Below, piece after piece: positions 1 through 6,040 of a stretch of DNA of 32,058 bases; the stretch's first letter is position 1, and every line of letters begins with the position of its first letter. The DNA is from Muribaculaceae bacterium. GTDB taxonomy: Bacteria > Bacteroidota > Bacteroidia > Bacteroidales > Muribaculaceae. A program made the position numbers and the translations under genes. The notes under the pieces were generated by a model. The model was not told the DNA's origin. It searched no databases and worked only from the letters and a program-made list of their open reading frames with translations. Where the stretch lies: the NCBI GenBank assembly GCA_029055345.1, contig JAIDDJ010000004.1:1-32058 (forward strand), written 5' to 3'.

Positions 1-129
1 AGCGAGCTTTGCCTGAGTAATACTATTTGCCTCAAGTTCATCCTTAATAAGTTCACCCGGGTGAGTTGGCTCAAACGGAGTGAGATTGTTCGCTATCATG
101 TCTGGAGCAACGCCTTGTAATGTAATCAT
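1..129 (-). CDS. higA: HigA-type antitoxin, N-terminal part (cut by window edge)
   Basis: Reading the minus strand from an ATG at 129 gives 43 codons that run off the left edge. The protein begins MITLQGVAPDMIANNLTPFE and continues with a PTHPGELIKDELE stretch followed by SITQAKLA. This proline/glycine lead into the first helices of an XRE helix-turn-helix is the standard start of HigA antitoxins. The start codon lies one base after the stop of the upstream toxin gene (TGA-T-ATG), so the two are translationally linked in toxin-first order, which is typical of higBA. By family knowledge the protein neutralises HigB and represses the shared promoter. The rest of the helix-turn-helix and the C-terminus are outside the window, so intactness cannot be judged. 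Confidence 0.85.
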   Translation of the reverse strand, partial: MITLQGVAPDMIANNLTPFEPTHPGELIKDELEANSITQAKLA

Positions 130-130
130 A

Positions 131-448
131 TCAATCATAATGGTTTGAGAGTTCAACAATATTACAGATAGTAAGAATCGGCTCTTCAGTAGTTTCTCGC
201 ATAGTAAACTCGATTCGATACTGGTCATTAACCCGGATAGAGAACCGTCCAGCTTTATTCCCTTTTAGAGCCTCAAAATTCAAAGAGTTAATACGAAACA
301 AGTCTTCTTTACGAGAAGCCCATTTCAGGTAATCTATACCACGCTTGTAGCGTTTGATTACATCAATTCTGTAACGATGTTTTTTATCGCTACACTCCCC
401 TTTAGTATAGAGGTCTCTCAAATATTCTTCTCCGAATTCGACTATCAT
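131..448 (-). CDS. higB: RelE/HigB-family toxin (type II toxin-antitoxin)
   Basis: This 105-residue protein belongs to the RelE/ParE superfamily, HigB branch. The diagnostic core is at residues 58-82 (NFEALKGNKAGRFSIRVNDQ followed by YRIEF), where the family packs its basic active-site strand. HigB toxins are ribosome-dependent mRNA endonucleases held in check by the adjacent antitoxin. The basic N-terminal half (residues 20-50, rich in Lys/Arg) fits RNA contact. The gene sits 1 bp upstream of higA, and a Bacteroidetes-type promoter overlapping a perfect palindrome lies just upstream. Length is normal and the frame is open. The family assignment is firm. Whether the pair is functional cannot be seen because higA is incomplete here. 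Confidence 0.87.
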   Translation of the reverse strand: MIVEFGEEYLRDLYTKGECSDKKHRYRIDVIKRYKRGIDYLKWASRKEDLFRINSLNFEALKGNKAGRFSIRVNDQYRIEFTMRETTEEPILTICNIVELSNHYD

Positions 449-465
449 ATAATTCTATTACGACG

Positions 466-505
466 CAAAGATATAAAAAGTTTTTCAAGTTCACAAATTT
501 GTGAA
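466..505 (-). promoter_or_regulatory. higBA promoter with overlapping palindromic operator
   Basis: On the minus strand TTTG (497-494) is followed after 20 bases by TATCTTTG (473-466), an excellent match to the Bacteroidetes -33/-7 promoter. The -33 box lies inside a perfect 16-bp palindrome, TTCACAAATTTGTGAA (490-505). A dyad over the -33 box of a toxin-antitoxin operon is the expected operator for autorepression by the antitoxin. The promoter and palindrome are seen directly; HigA binding is inference. Confidence 0.7.
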
Positions 506-507
506 TT

Positions 508-627
508 TTAGACATACAGAAATACATCGTCTTGGTAATGAATATCCACGATTTTTTCGTCAACAATCTCGGCAATAACGGCAACAACGCCATAAGCCTT
601 TAAGGTTACGCCGCTTACGTCTCCTCT
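508..627 (-). pseudogene. Possible C-terminal gene remnant, unknown family
   Basis: Minus-strand reading between a TGA at 630-628 and a TAA at 510-508 gives about 39 codons without an obvious start. The peptide looks protein-like (DVSGVTLKAYGVVAVIAEIV, then DEKIVDIHYQDDVFLYV). It could be the 3' end of a lost gene upstream of higBA. I do not recognise the family, and the stretch is short enough to be chance. The higBA -33 region immediately follows its stop. Confidence 0.25.
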
Positions 628-638
628 TCAAAGTCTCT

Positions 639-689
639 TCGCGTAGTTGACTATACTTGATAACTTGCCTGAGAACGAAGACTACGCGA
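639..689. repeat. 9-bp inverted repeat, 33-base spacer
   Basis: TCGCGTAGT (639-647) and ACTACGCGA (681-689) are exact reverse complements separated by 33 bases, in the gap between the higBA promoter and the small membrane-protein genes. No T-run follows on either strand, so it is not a convincing terminator. It could be a protein-binding dyad or a recombination scar. Confidence 0.4.
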
Positions 690-770
690 GCTAAAACTTA
701 TGCGGTTGTGTACTTGTTTTATAGTAGATTAATTTGCAGTAGCACTATTCTCAGATAATTAAGCAAGAAC

Positions 771-1208
771 TTGGATACAACTGAAAAATATATTAGACAT
801 AACTCGTTTATCCACAGGTATATAATGGCTATTGACCATGCACTCCTGTGGGTAGCGGCCCTGAGTTTGGCTGCATATTTTCACCTCTCGCTGACTTATT
901 CAAAGGCTGAGGCTCTGCTATTTTCAACCCTCGTAGCTTATGGGGCTTACCTCTGCGAGAGTTGTCTGTCAACGGTGAAAGCAATTTCTGCACTAACTGA
1001 AAGTGACATAAACTTCAGGCGAGCCGGGCTGTGGGGATGGATTGCAGTAAACATCGCAGTAAACATAGGGCTGTCAATCCTTTTCCTCCATTACAGTTCC
1101 TGGATATTTTTGGTATCCATAATCTTAACAGCCGGTTGGCAAAAGTATATGGACGGCCGTATACCCCCAAGACTCCAAGAAAACTCACGTAAAATCATAT
1201 CAAAATGA
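771..1208 (+). CDS. Small multi-pass membrane protein, unknown function
   Basis: The longest reading (145 residues) starts at a TTG at 771. An ATG at 825 (MAIDHALLWV...) would give 127 residues and may be the true start, because it begins just before the first hydrophobic segment. Four hydrophobic stretches are visible, near residues 22-40, 46-63, 90-106 and 108-124, followed by a basic, polar tail (residues 125-145). This predicts an inner-membrane protein with a cytoplasmic C-terminus. I recognise no catalytic motif or family. Its stop overlaps the start of the next small gene (ATGA at 1205-1208), so the two are probably made together. It may be accessory DNA, given its neighbourhood of toxin-antitoxin genes and gene remnants. 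Confidence 0.65.
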   Translation: MDTTEKYIRHNSFIHRYIMAIDHALLWVAALSLAAYFHLSLTYSKAEALLFSTLVAYGAYLCESCLSTVKAISALTESDINFRRAGLWGWIAVNIAVNIGLSILFLHYSSWIFLVSIILTAGWQKYMDGRIPPRLQENSRKIISK

Positions 1209-1342
1209 ATATTTCCGCTTCACTGATGCTCACCATCGGGCTCACTGCATTCTCCCTGTTTGTTATAATTCTTGTCGCGTCATTTCTTACCGTTATGAGG
1301 AATCGACGTAATTATAGGCGTGCGGTAAACAATAAACATTAA
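1205..1342 (+). CDS. 45-residue single-pass membrane peptide, translationally coupled
   Basis: An ATG overlapping the upstream stop as ATGA (1205-1208) opens a 45-codon frame ending in TAA at 1340-1342. The peptide has a short polar start (MNIS), one hydrophobic helix (about residues 6-31) and a strongly basic tail (MRNRRNYRRAVNNKH). This is a single membrane helix with a positively charged cytoplasmic end. The overlap and the clean one-helix design argue for a real gene that falls below usual length cut-offs. Function is unknown. Partner subunit of the preceding membrane protein is the simplest inference. Confidence 0.55.
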   Translation: MNISASLMLTIGLTAFSLFVIILVASFLTVMRNRRNYRRAVNNKH

Positions 1343-1540
1343 ACATTAGGAATACGTTATAAAGTGGAAAACCCAGTCGTGATTGCCCCCTCAGCCCGAG
1401 TGCGATTGACTCCCGAACCTGTAAATCTCAAGTGAAACGGCATCCGCTCCCGACGAACCATACGCCATGTGGCGCCGCATCGTTGTGTGCCTACTTTGGT
1501 ATGGTTGCTTTAACAATCAAAACGTTCATCCACTATATTG

Positions 1541-2389
1541 TCAATAAACTAACAGTGGAATCACCTTACTCATATCTTCATCAAATGTAATTGTGCGTGA
1601 GACATTCTCTCTTACACCTTGGGTCCAATTATTATTTATCCGAATAAGGATAGATTTTTTATTGGTGTAGGTAATTTCCTCAAAGGGATAGCGAATGATT
1701 GCCGGAGTATTCATCCCAACACCTAATTCAAGCATTACCAGGCGAGAATCGAGATACTTGTTGACAAACTTTTCGTATCGTTCTGCCGACTCGTGCCAAC
1801 GTTCATCTTCCACAAAATATTGATTTATACGCAGGTTGACATCCATTGTTCCTCCACATACAGGACAAATAGGCACATATTCGGAGGCAACGGTCAAATC
1901 GTGAGCATGAGCGTTTATGGTGTTAACGACTTCGGTATCATCGTAAGTTTTGTTATGACACGCCACCGAGCATTGCATTCGCCCATAGTCACCCTGAACT
2001 TCAAAAATCCGGTCGTGAGGAAATCCGGCTTTTCTGAACTGCTCATCAACGTTTGTAGTGATTACGAAATAGTCTTTATCCTGCACTATACGCAGAAGAT
2101 CGTTATACAGGGGCATGCCTTTACGGCTCAACAGGGTAAATTGAATATGTCGTGCCCATCGCGTCCAACGTTCTTCCTCAGTGGGGAAATCATAGAATCC
2201 TGACGAGTACAAGTCTTGAAAGCCATATTTACGGATATAGTCAGCAAACGCCTTTCTAAATTCCGGACCGGAATAATCAATACCGGCAGCAGCCGAAAGC
2301 CCCGCTCCGCCTCCTATTAAAATAGCGTCGGCTTCACGGATTTTTTCTTTAGCTTCTTCAATTCTCTTGTGTAAAATCTTTTCAATCAT
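1541..2389 (-). CDS. Class-M sirtuin (SirTM), probable protein ADP-ribosyltransferase
   Basis: This 282-residue Sir2-fold protein has the NAD-binding GGGAGLSAAAGIDY at 26-39, the TTNVDEQF motif at 111-118, and four zinc-ligand cysteines (C140, C144, C175, C178). The usual catalytic histidine of deacylase sirtuins (HG motif) is replaced by glutamine (VQGD, Q132). That substitution marks the macrodomain-linked class M, for which protein mono-ADP-ribosylation rather than deacylation has been reported. Class-M genes normally sit with a macrodomain hydrolase that removes the modification, sometimes with a lipoate ligase and a GcvH-like carrier. Here the start overlaps the 3' end of a macrodomain gene by 8 bp, matching that operon, but the macrodomain is truncated and no ligase or carrier gene is in the window. 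The reading frame is intact and of normal length. Target protein unknown. Confidence 0.88.
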   Translation of the reverse strand: MIEKILHKRIEEAKEKIREADAILIGGGAGLSAAAGIDYSGPEFRKAFADYIRKYGFQDLYSSGFYDFPTEEERWTRWARHIQFTLLSRKGMPLYNDLLRIVQDKDYFVITTNVDEQFRKAGFPHDRIFEVQGDYGRMQCSVACHNKTYDDTEVVNTINAHAHDLTVASEYVPICPVCGGTMDVNLRINQYFVEDERWHESAERYEKFVNKYLDSRLVMLELGVGMNTPAIIRYPFEEITYTNKKSILIRINNNWTQGVRENVSRTITFDEDMSKVIPLLVY

Positions 2390-2715
2390 CTTTGAGCAAT
2401 TTACTATAGATATTGAAATCTAAGTCCCTAAAAACATTAAATACTACCGTATTAATGCTGGAATAATGATGATCGGCAAAATATTTATCTACTGTAGCCA
2501 ATGATATTTCAGCAGCTTCCCGATTGGGATAATGAAATTCACCGGTCGATATGCAGCAAAATGCGATAGATGTCAGCCCATTTGCCTCAGCACATTCAAG
2601 ACAACTCCGATAGCATGATTCCAATAATCTCTTATCTTGCAATGTCGGCTTATCACCATACACAATCGGTCCGACAGTATGAATCACATATTTAGACGGC
2701 AGATTAAACGCCGGT
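2382..2715 (-). pseudogene. Macrodomain (ADP-ribosyl hydrolase) C-terminal remnant
   Basis: From about 2715 down to the stop at 2382 the frame encodes the second half of a macrodomain: TPAFNLPSKYVIHTVGPIV, a Cys-rich helix (ESCYRSCLECAE), the phosphate-loop motif AFCCISTGEFHYP, and the terminal strand INTVVFNVFRD. The first half, which should carry the Asn-rich substrate loop and the glycine loop, is missing. At about 2711-2716 the sequence switches into the 5' part of an oxidase gene in another frame. The ATG at 2753 only reads the alternate frame of that gene, so a functional hydrolase is unlikely. The 3' end still overlaps the sirtuin start by 8 bp, showing that the two were once one operon. 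Confidence 0.8.
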
Positions 2716-2985
2716 GTTGTAAATCTCTTTCTGAATATCCAAGGGAACATCAAACTTTATGTCACCACTCATTCTGACCGAAATATTCCCCTTCATGCCG
2801 AGAATCTCGACGGCTGGATTTTCAGTCAGTTGACGATAAACGTCCTTTCGTGGGGAGGTCGCAAAGTAAAGAGTATGTCTTTTAATGAGCATTACCTGAA
2901 AGACACGCAGATTGGGGCGGCCGTTCTCGACCGTCCCAAATGCAACGTCTTTGTTTTCTCTTAGAAAATCAAAGGCTTTTTCCAT
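2704..2985 (-). pseudogene. Pyridoxamine 5'-phosphate oxidase-like flavoprotein, 3' truncated
   Basis: The first 90 residues match the small FMN-binding split-barrel (PPOX) family: FLRENKDVAFGTVENGRPNL, then RVFQVMLIKRHTLYFATSPR and KDVYRQLTENPAVEILG. Members are normally about 130-150 residues. This frame ends at residue 93, just after the DIQKEIYNT segment, by running into macrodomain sequence (about 2711-2716) and a TAA at 2706-2704. A deletion joining this gene to the downstream macrodomain gene explains both broken genes. The start lies 2 bp after the stop of the reductase gene upstream, so it is the second gene of that operon. Most FMN-contact residues lie in the retained part but the last strands and helix are gone, so activity is doubtful. 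Confidence 0.8.
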
Positions 2986-2987
2986 AA

Positions 2988-3650
2988 TCAGTATGCCACA
3001 GTGAAACGCTCCTTATGGTGTTTCGGATTTTCAAGTTCATCCAGCATCGCTACTGCGTAGTCCTCGACTGAGATGAAACTATCACCCTTCTCATCAACGA
3101 GAAGATCGTCTTTGCCGACGCGATATTTGCCTGTGCGTTTGCCGTATTCAAGATTACCGAGATTGGCAGCCGGCGAGAGGAAGATCCAGTCAATATCGTT
3201 TTCCTTTGTCAGAGTATTCAGATAGAACTCACCCAAAGATTTTACTCCCGGAATCCAAGATGCAGGAAGAGTCCCGGTATCGACAAGACGAAGACCCGGT
3301 TTCACAAACAGTGTTCCGGCACCACCGACGATGAGCAGACGGGGAACACCTGATTCCTTGGCTCCTTCAAGAATCTTAGGATAATTCTTCAATGTGTCCT
3401 CGTACAGATTGGGATTTGCCCATCCGGGGTTGTAGGCACTGATGATTGCGTCTTTCCCTTTGGCGTATTTTACGATCACGGTAGGATCCGTTACATCACC
3501 CTCCACCACTGTAAGGTTGGGGTTAGATACTTCTTTAAGTTTGTCGGCATTGCGGACAATTGCCGTTACTTTCTCTCCTCTTTCGAGAGCTTCATTCAGA
3601 AGTGCGCGACCAACATAGCCGGTAGCACCCAAAAGAATAATGTCCTTCAT
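2988..3650 (-). CDS. NAD(P)-binding atypical short-chain reductase (NmrA/YwnB-like)
   Basis: This 220-residue protein has a Rossmann fold of the atypical SDR type: the dinucleotide loop GATGYVG at 8-14, the VRNADKL segment that reads the NADP phosphate, and VVEGDVTDP near 48-56. It lacks a clear YxxxK catalytic pair, as is common for NmrA-like sensors and quinone-reductase-like members. The gene heads a minus-strand unit with the truncated PPOX-like gene and is divergent from an HxlR regulator. This is a common arrangement in which the regulator senses electrophile or redox stress and controls the reductase. Family assignment is good; substrate unknown. Confidence 0.82.
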   Translation of the reverse strand: MKDIILLGATGYVGRALLNEALERGEKVTAIVRNADKLKEVSNPNLTVVEGDVTDPTVIVKYAKGKDAIISAYNPGWANPNLYEDTLKNYPKILEGAKESGVPRLLIVGGAGTLFVKPGLRLVDTGTLPASWIPGVKSLGEFYLNTLTKENDIDWIFLSPAANLGNLEYGKRTGKYRVGKDDLLVDEKGDSFISVEDYAVAMLDELENPKHHKERFTVAY

Positions 3651-3684
3651 AAAGTTTTAATTTTTATAATTAGTTACTTTTTGT

Positions 3685-3767
3685 TATCTTTGCAAATATA
3701 ACAATAAAATTTGAGATATGGTTCTCATTGATTTTGCTGTTAATCAGTAACATCAATGTTACTTTTG
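3685..3767. promoter_or_regulatory. Divergent promoter region between reductase and hxlR
   Basis: TATCTTTG on the plus strand (3685-3692) is directly followed by CAAATATA (3693-3700), which is TATATTTG on the minus strand, so two opposite -7 boxes touch back to back. A further plus-strand candidate TACTTTTG is at 3760-3767. An inverted repeat GTAACAT-CA-ATGTTAC (3747-3762) overlaps it. The GTTACTTTT half-site also recurs at 3673-3681 and 3759-3767. These are plausible HxlR operators; binding is inference and the -33 boxes are weak. Confidence 0.45.
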
Positions 3768-3808
3768 CTCAGACTCAAATAGTTTAGAAAAAACTTTTTT
3801 TCAAAAAA

Positions 3809-4177
3809 ATGAAACGGACTTCACTTATAGACGCATTTGACCCCAAATGTCCTATCCGTAATATACTTGCCCGCTTTTCTGAAAAGTGGGGATTACTTGT
3901 AATATATACCCTCACTCTCAAACCTAAGACACGTTTCAACGAACTTAGAAAGGAAATACCCGATATATCCGCTCGTATGCTTAGCGCAACATTAAATACG
4001 CTTGTAGCAGATGGCTTAGTGGAAAGGCAATCATATAATACCGTTCCTCCAACTGTGGAATACTCTCTCAGTTCAATAGGACATACATTGGTGCCCTATT
4101 TGGAAAGTCTGATAGGATGGGCTAAAGAATATAGCGATAATATTATGACACATCGTCTCAATTCACAAAATACATAA
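3809..4177 (+). CDS. HxlR-family winged-helix regulator
   Basis: This 122-residue single-domain protein shows the HxlR pattern: a conserved N-terminal cysteine (C14 in DPKCPIRNIL), SEKWGLLVIYTL, then the winged helix with KTRFNELRKEIPDISARMLS and TLVADGLVERQSYNTVPPTV. HxlR proteins are dimeric transcription factors, several of which sense electrophiles or redox state through the N-terminal cysteine. The gene is divergent from the NAD(P)-binding reductase, with a shared 158-bp region carrying back-to-back promoters and an inverted repeat, so it most likely regulates that operon and itself. The frame is intact and of normal length. Confidence 0.88.
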   Translation: MKRTSLIDAFDPKCPIRNILARFSEKWGLLVIYTLTLKPKTRFNELRKEIPDISARMLSATLNTLVADGLVERQSYNTVPPTVEYSLSSIGHTLVPYLESLIGWAKEYSDNIMTHRLNSQNT

Positions 4178-4206
4178 GCCATTACATTCATAGGTTGGAC
4201 TTATGA

Positions 4207-4392
4207 ATCACCAAACGTGTTACATTTCACCGTTTTAGGGATACTTTTGCGTCATTGCAGCTCGCCGCAGGAACAGACATCTACACTGTCAGCAAGATGC
4301 TCGACCATGCCTACGTCACGACCACTCATATTTATGCAAAGCTCGTTGATAGCACAAAACGCGATACCGTGGACCGTTTTAAGCTGACATAA
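4207..4392 (+). pseudogene. Tyrosine recombinase (integrase), C-terminal remnant
   Basis: Sixty-one codons ending at TAA 4390-4392 encode the last part of a phage-type integrase catalytic domain: TFHRFRDTFASLQLAAGTD (HxxR box), then IYTVSKMLDHAYVTTTHIYA, which contains the second histidine region and the catalytic tyrosine. A TGA stands immediately before (4204-4206), no start codon precedes the motif, and the N-terminal core-binding domain is missing. This is a leftover of a mobile element. It lies between hxlR and hipBA and supports the view that this region was assembled by integration and is now decaying. Confidence 0.85.
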
Positions 4393-4488
4393 TAAATCAG
4401 GGTTTGCCCAAGAATCGAGGCGTATAGCTCTTCCTCGGTTATTATTATAAAGAAGTTATGCGAAGGGGACTCATATTGTTCTGAATGT

Positions 4489-4543
4489 TTTGCAATATCA
4501 GATTAATGCATTATCTTTGTAGTATAATATTGGTAGTATTATG
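4489..4543 (+). promoter_or_regulatory. hipBA promoter and candidate operator
   Basis: TTTG (4489-4492) is followed after 19 bases by TATCTTTG (4512-4519), a near-ideal Bacteroidetes promoter. An inverted repeat ATAATA-7-TATTAT (4524-4542) runs into the hipB start codon at 4541. HipB proteins repress their own operon through such dyads; binding here is inference. Confidence 0.6.
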
Positions 4544-4900
4544 AATATAGTCAATAATAGTAATAACAGATTATCTGTTTTAGATAGCTTTGCGCTTGAT
4601 AATCCTGTCGACATTATGATGCAGGTTGCCGAGAATTTCCGCAAGCGTAGAGTTGAAAAAAATATTACCCGACAGCGCATTGCCGAGCTGTCAGGAGTGC
4701 CGCTATCTACTGTTGCACGCTTTGAACAGAAAGGTCTTATTGCATTTGAATCGTTGATAAAACTTGCTATGGCACTGGGATATACTTCTGAGATAAAGGA
4801 TCTGTTTTCTGCTCCTAAGTTTGACACAATGGAAGAACTCGACCTGATTCGTCAGAAAAGTAATGACAAAAGGGCTTACATTAAACTTAATAAGGCATGA
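4541..4900 (+). CDS. hipB: HipB-like XRE antitoxin/repressor
   Basis: This 119-residue protein has a clear XRE helix-turn-helix at residues 43-66 (TRQRIAELSGVPLSTVARFE) and an acidic and then basic tail. Its stop overlaps the start of the HipA-like kinase gene (ATGA at 4897-4900), the standard hipBA layout. By family knowledge it binds and restrains HipA and represses the operon. An N-terminal Asn-rich extension (NNSNNR) precedes the core. The frame is intact, although the partner kinase is interrupted. Confidence 0.85.
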   Translation: MNIVNNSNNRLSVLDSFALDNPVDIMMQVAENFRKRRVEKNITRQRIAELSGVPLSTVARFEQKGLIAFESLIKLAMALGYTSEIKDLFSAPKFDTMEELDLIRQKSNDKRAYIKLNKA

Positions 4901-6027
4901 AGAAGACTGAAAAGCTTAAGGTTATGTTTCATGGACGACCTGTTGGAGTGCTTTCACTTACTCCTGATAATCGTCTGAATGTCTTTGAGTACGACAAATC
5001 GTGGCTTGCCGACGGATTCAGCATTTCACCGCTTGAGTTGCCATTGAAATCCGGTGTTTTCATTGCCAAGCCCCAACCGTTTTATGGAAATTTCGGTGTC
5101 TTTGAAGATAGTCTCCCCGATGGATATGGTCGTTATCTTCTTCATAAAACATTGCTACGTAATGGCATAAACGATGCCGACTTATCCTCTCTTGACAGGC
5201 TTGCATTAGTTGGTGACAATGGTATAGGTGCCTTGACTTATTCCCCTGCCGTTTCCCTTGAGCAAGAAGAAGCAGTAACAGACTTCGATAGGCTTCAGGA
5301 AATTGCACTTGAAGTGCTTAAGGAGCAGCAGGATAAAGATGCCGGACTACTCCTATATAATAGCGGTAACAGCGGAGGAGCAAGACCGAAAGCTGTATTT
5401 TCAGATGCGGAAGGACACTGGATAGTCAAATTCCGTCACACTTACGATCCGAAGGATATAGGAATACAAGAAGCTTGATATAGTGAGGTGGCACGAAAAT
5501 GCGGTATTATTGTGCCCGACTTCCGGCTTATCAATGGGCGATATTTCGCGTCCCGGCGGTTCGATATCGCCAACAATGGCAACCGAATTCATACTGCCAC
5601 TGCCGGAGGATTGATGTGCATTTCCCTCCGTGAGCCGTTTATGGATTATTCAAATCTACTCGCATTGACGGGCTACATAACCCAAAGTCGTGAAGATGTC
5701 GAGCAGATGTATCGCAGAATGCTGTTCAATTTTCTTACCGATAATAAAGATGATCATTGCAAGAATTTCAGTTTCTATGTTGTCAAGGATAATGATCTGA
5801 AGACATGGAGGTGGCGACTGGCTCCAGCATACGACCTAACCCTTTGCACAGAAGGCTATAATGGAGAACATGCTACTTCCGTCAACGGAACCGGGCATCC
5901 CCGGGCGTCTGATTTCATTGCTGTCGGCAAGAAAATCAAACTTTCAGAGGATAGAAGCCGGGAATTAATTGAGGAAGTTCGATCCGGCTGCATGGAATTG
6001 TCCCGATATGATAAACTAACATTATAG
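4897..6027 (+). pseudogene. hipA: HipA-family Ser/Thr kinase toxin interrupted by in-frame TGA
   Basis: One continuous reading frame of 376 codons encodes a whole HipA kinase except for a TGA at 5476-5478 (codon 194). Upstream are the N-terminal subdomain, the glycine-rich ATP loop SGNSGGARPK (about 156-165) and the ATP-lysine strand IVKF (K178). Downstream are FLTDNKDDHCKNFSF (catalytic Asp about 286) and LAPAYDLT (metal-binding Asp about 313). Reading resumes exactly in frame (YSEVARKCGI), so a single base substitution, for example from CGA or TGG, is the simplest cause. HipA kinases phosphorylate translation factors such as glutamyl-tRNA synthetase. The break is inside the N-lobe, not at the HipS/HipT boundary of split HipBST systems, so a natural two-protein version is unlikely. 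A GTG at 5488 could start the second half. A sequencing error cannot be excluded. Confidence 0.85.
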
Positions 6028-6040
6028 AAACTATCATTAT

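Noticed and set aside
639..689. Invertible promoter (inverton)
   Set aside because: The 33-base spacer between the arms is much shorter than known invertible promoters and no recombinase gene is adjacent.
1364..1435. 24-codon GTG-started frame (VENPVVIAPSARV...)
   Set aside because: Too short, with no homology recognised and no promoter; it could be chance. Left out of the annotation.
4498..4827. Minus-strand frame opposite hipB
   Set aside because: Antisense to a clear XRE gene, with no recognisable domain.
4897..6027. Split HipBST three-component system
   Set aside because: The stop lies at codon 194 inside the kinase N-lobe, not after the first ~100-residue subdomain where HipS and HipT separate.
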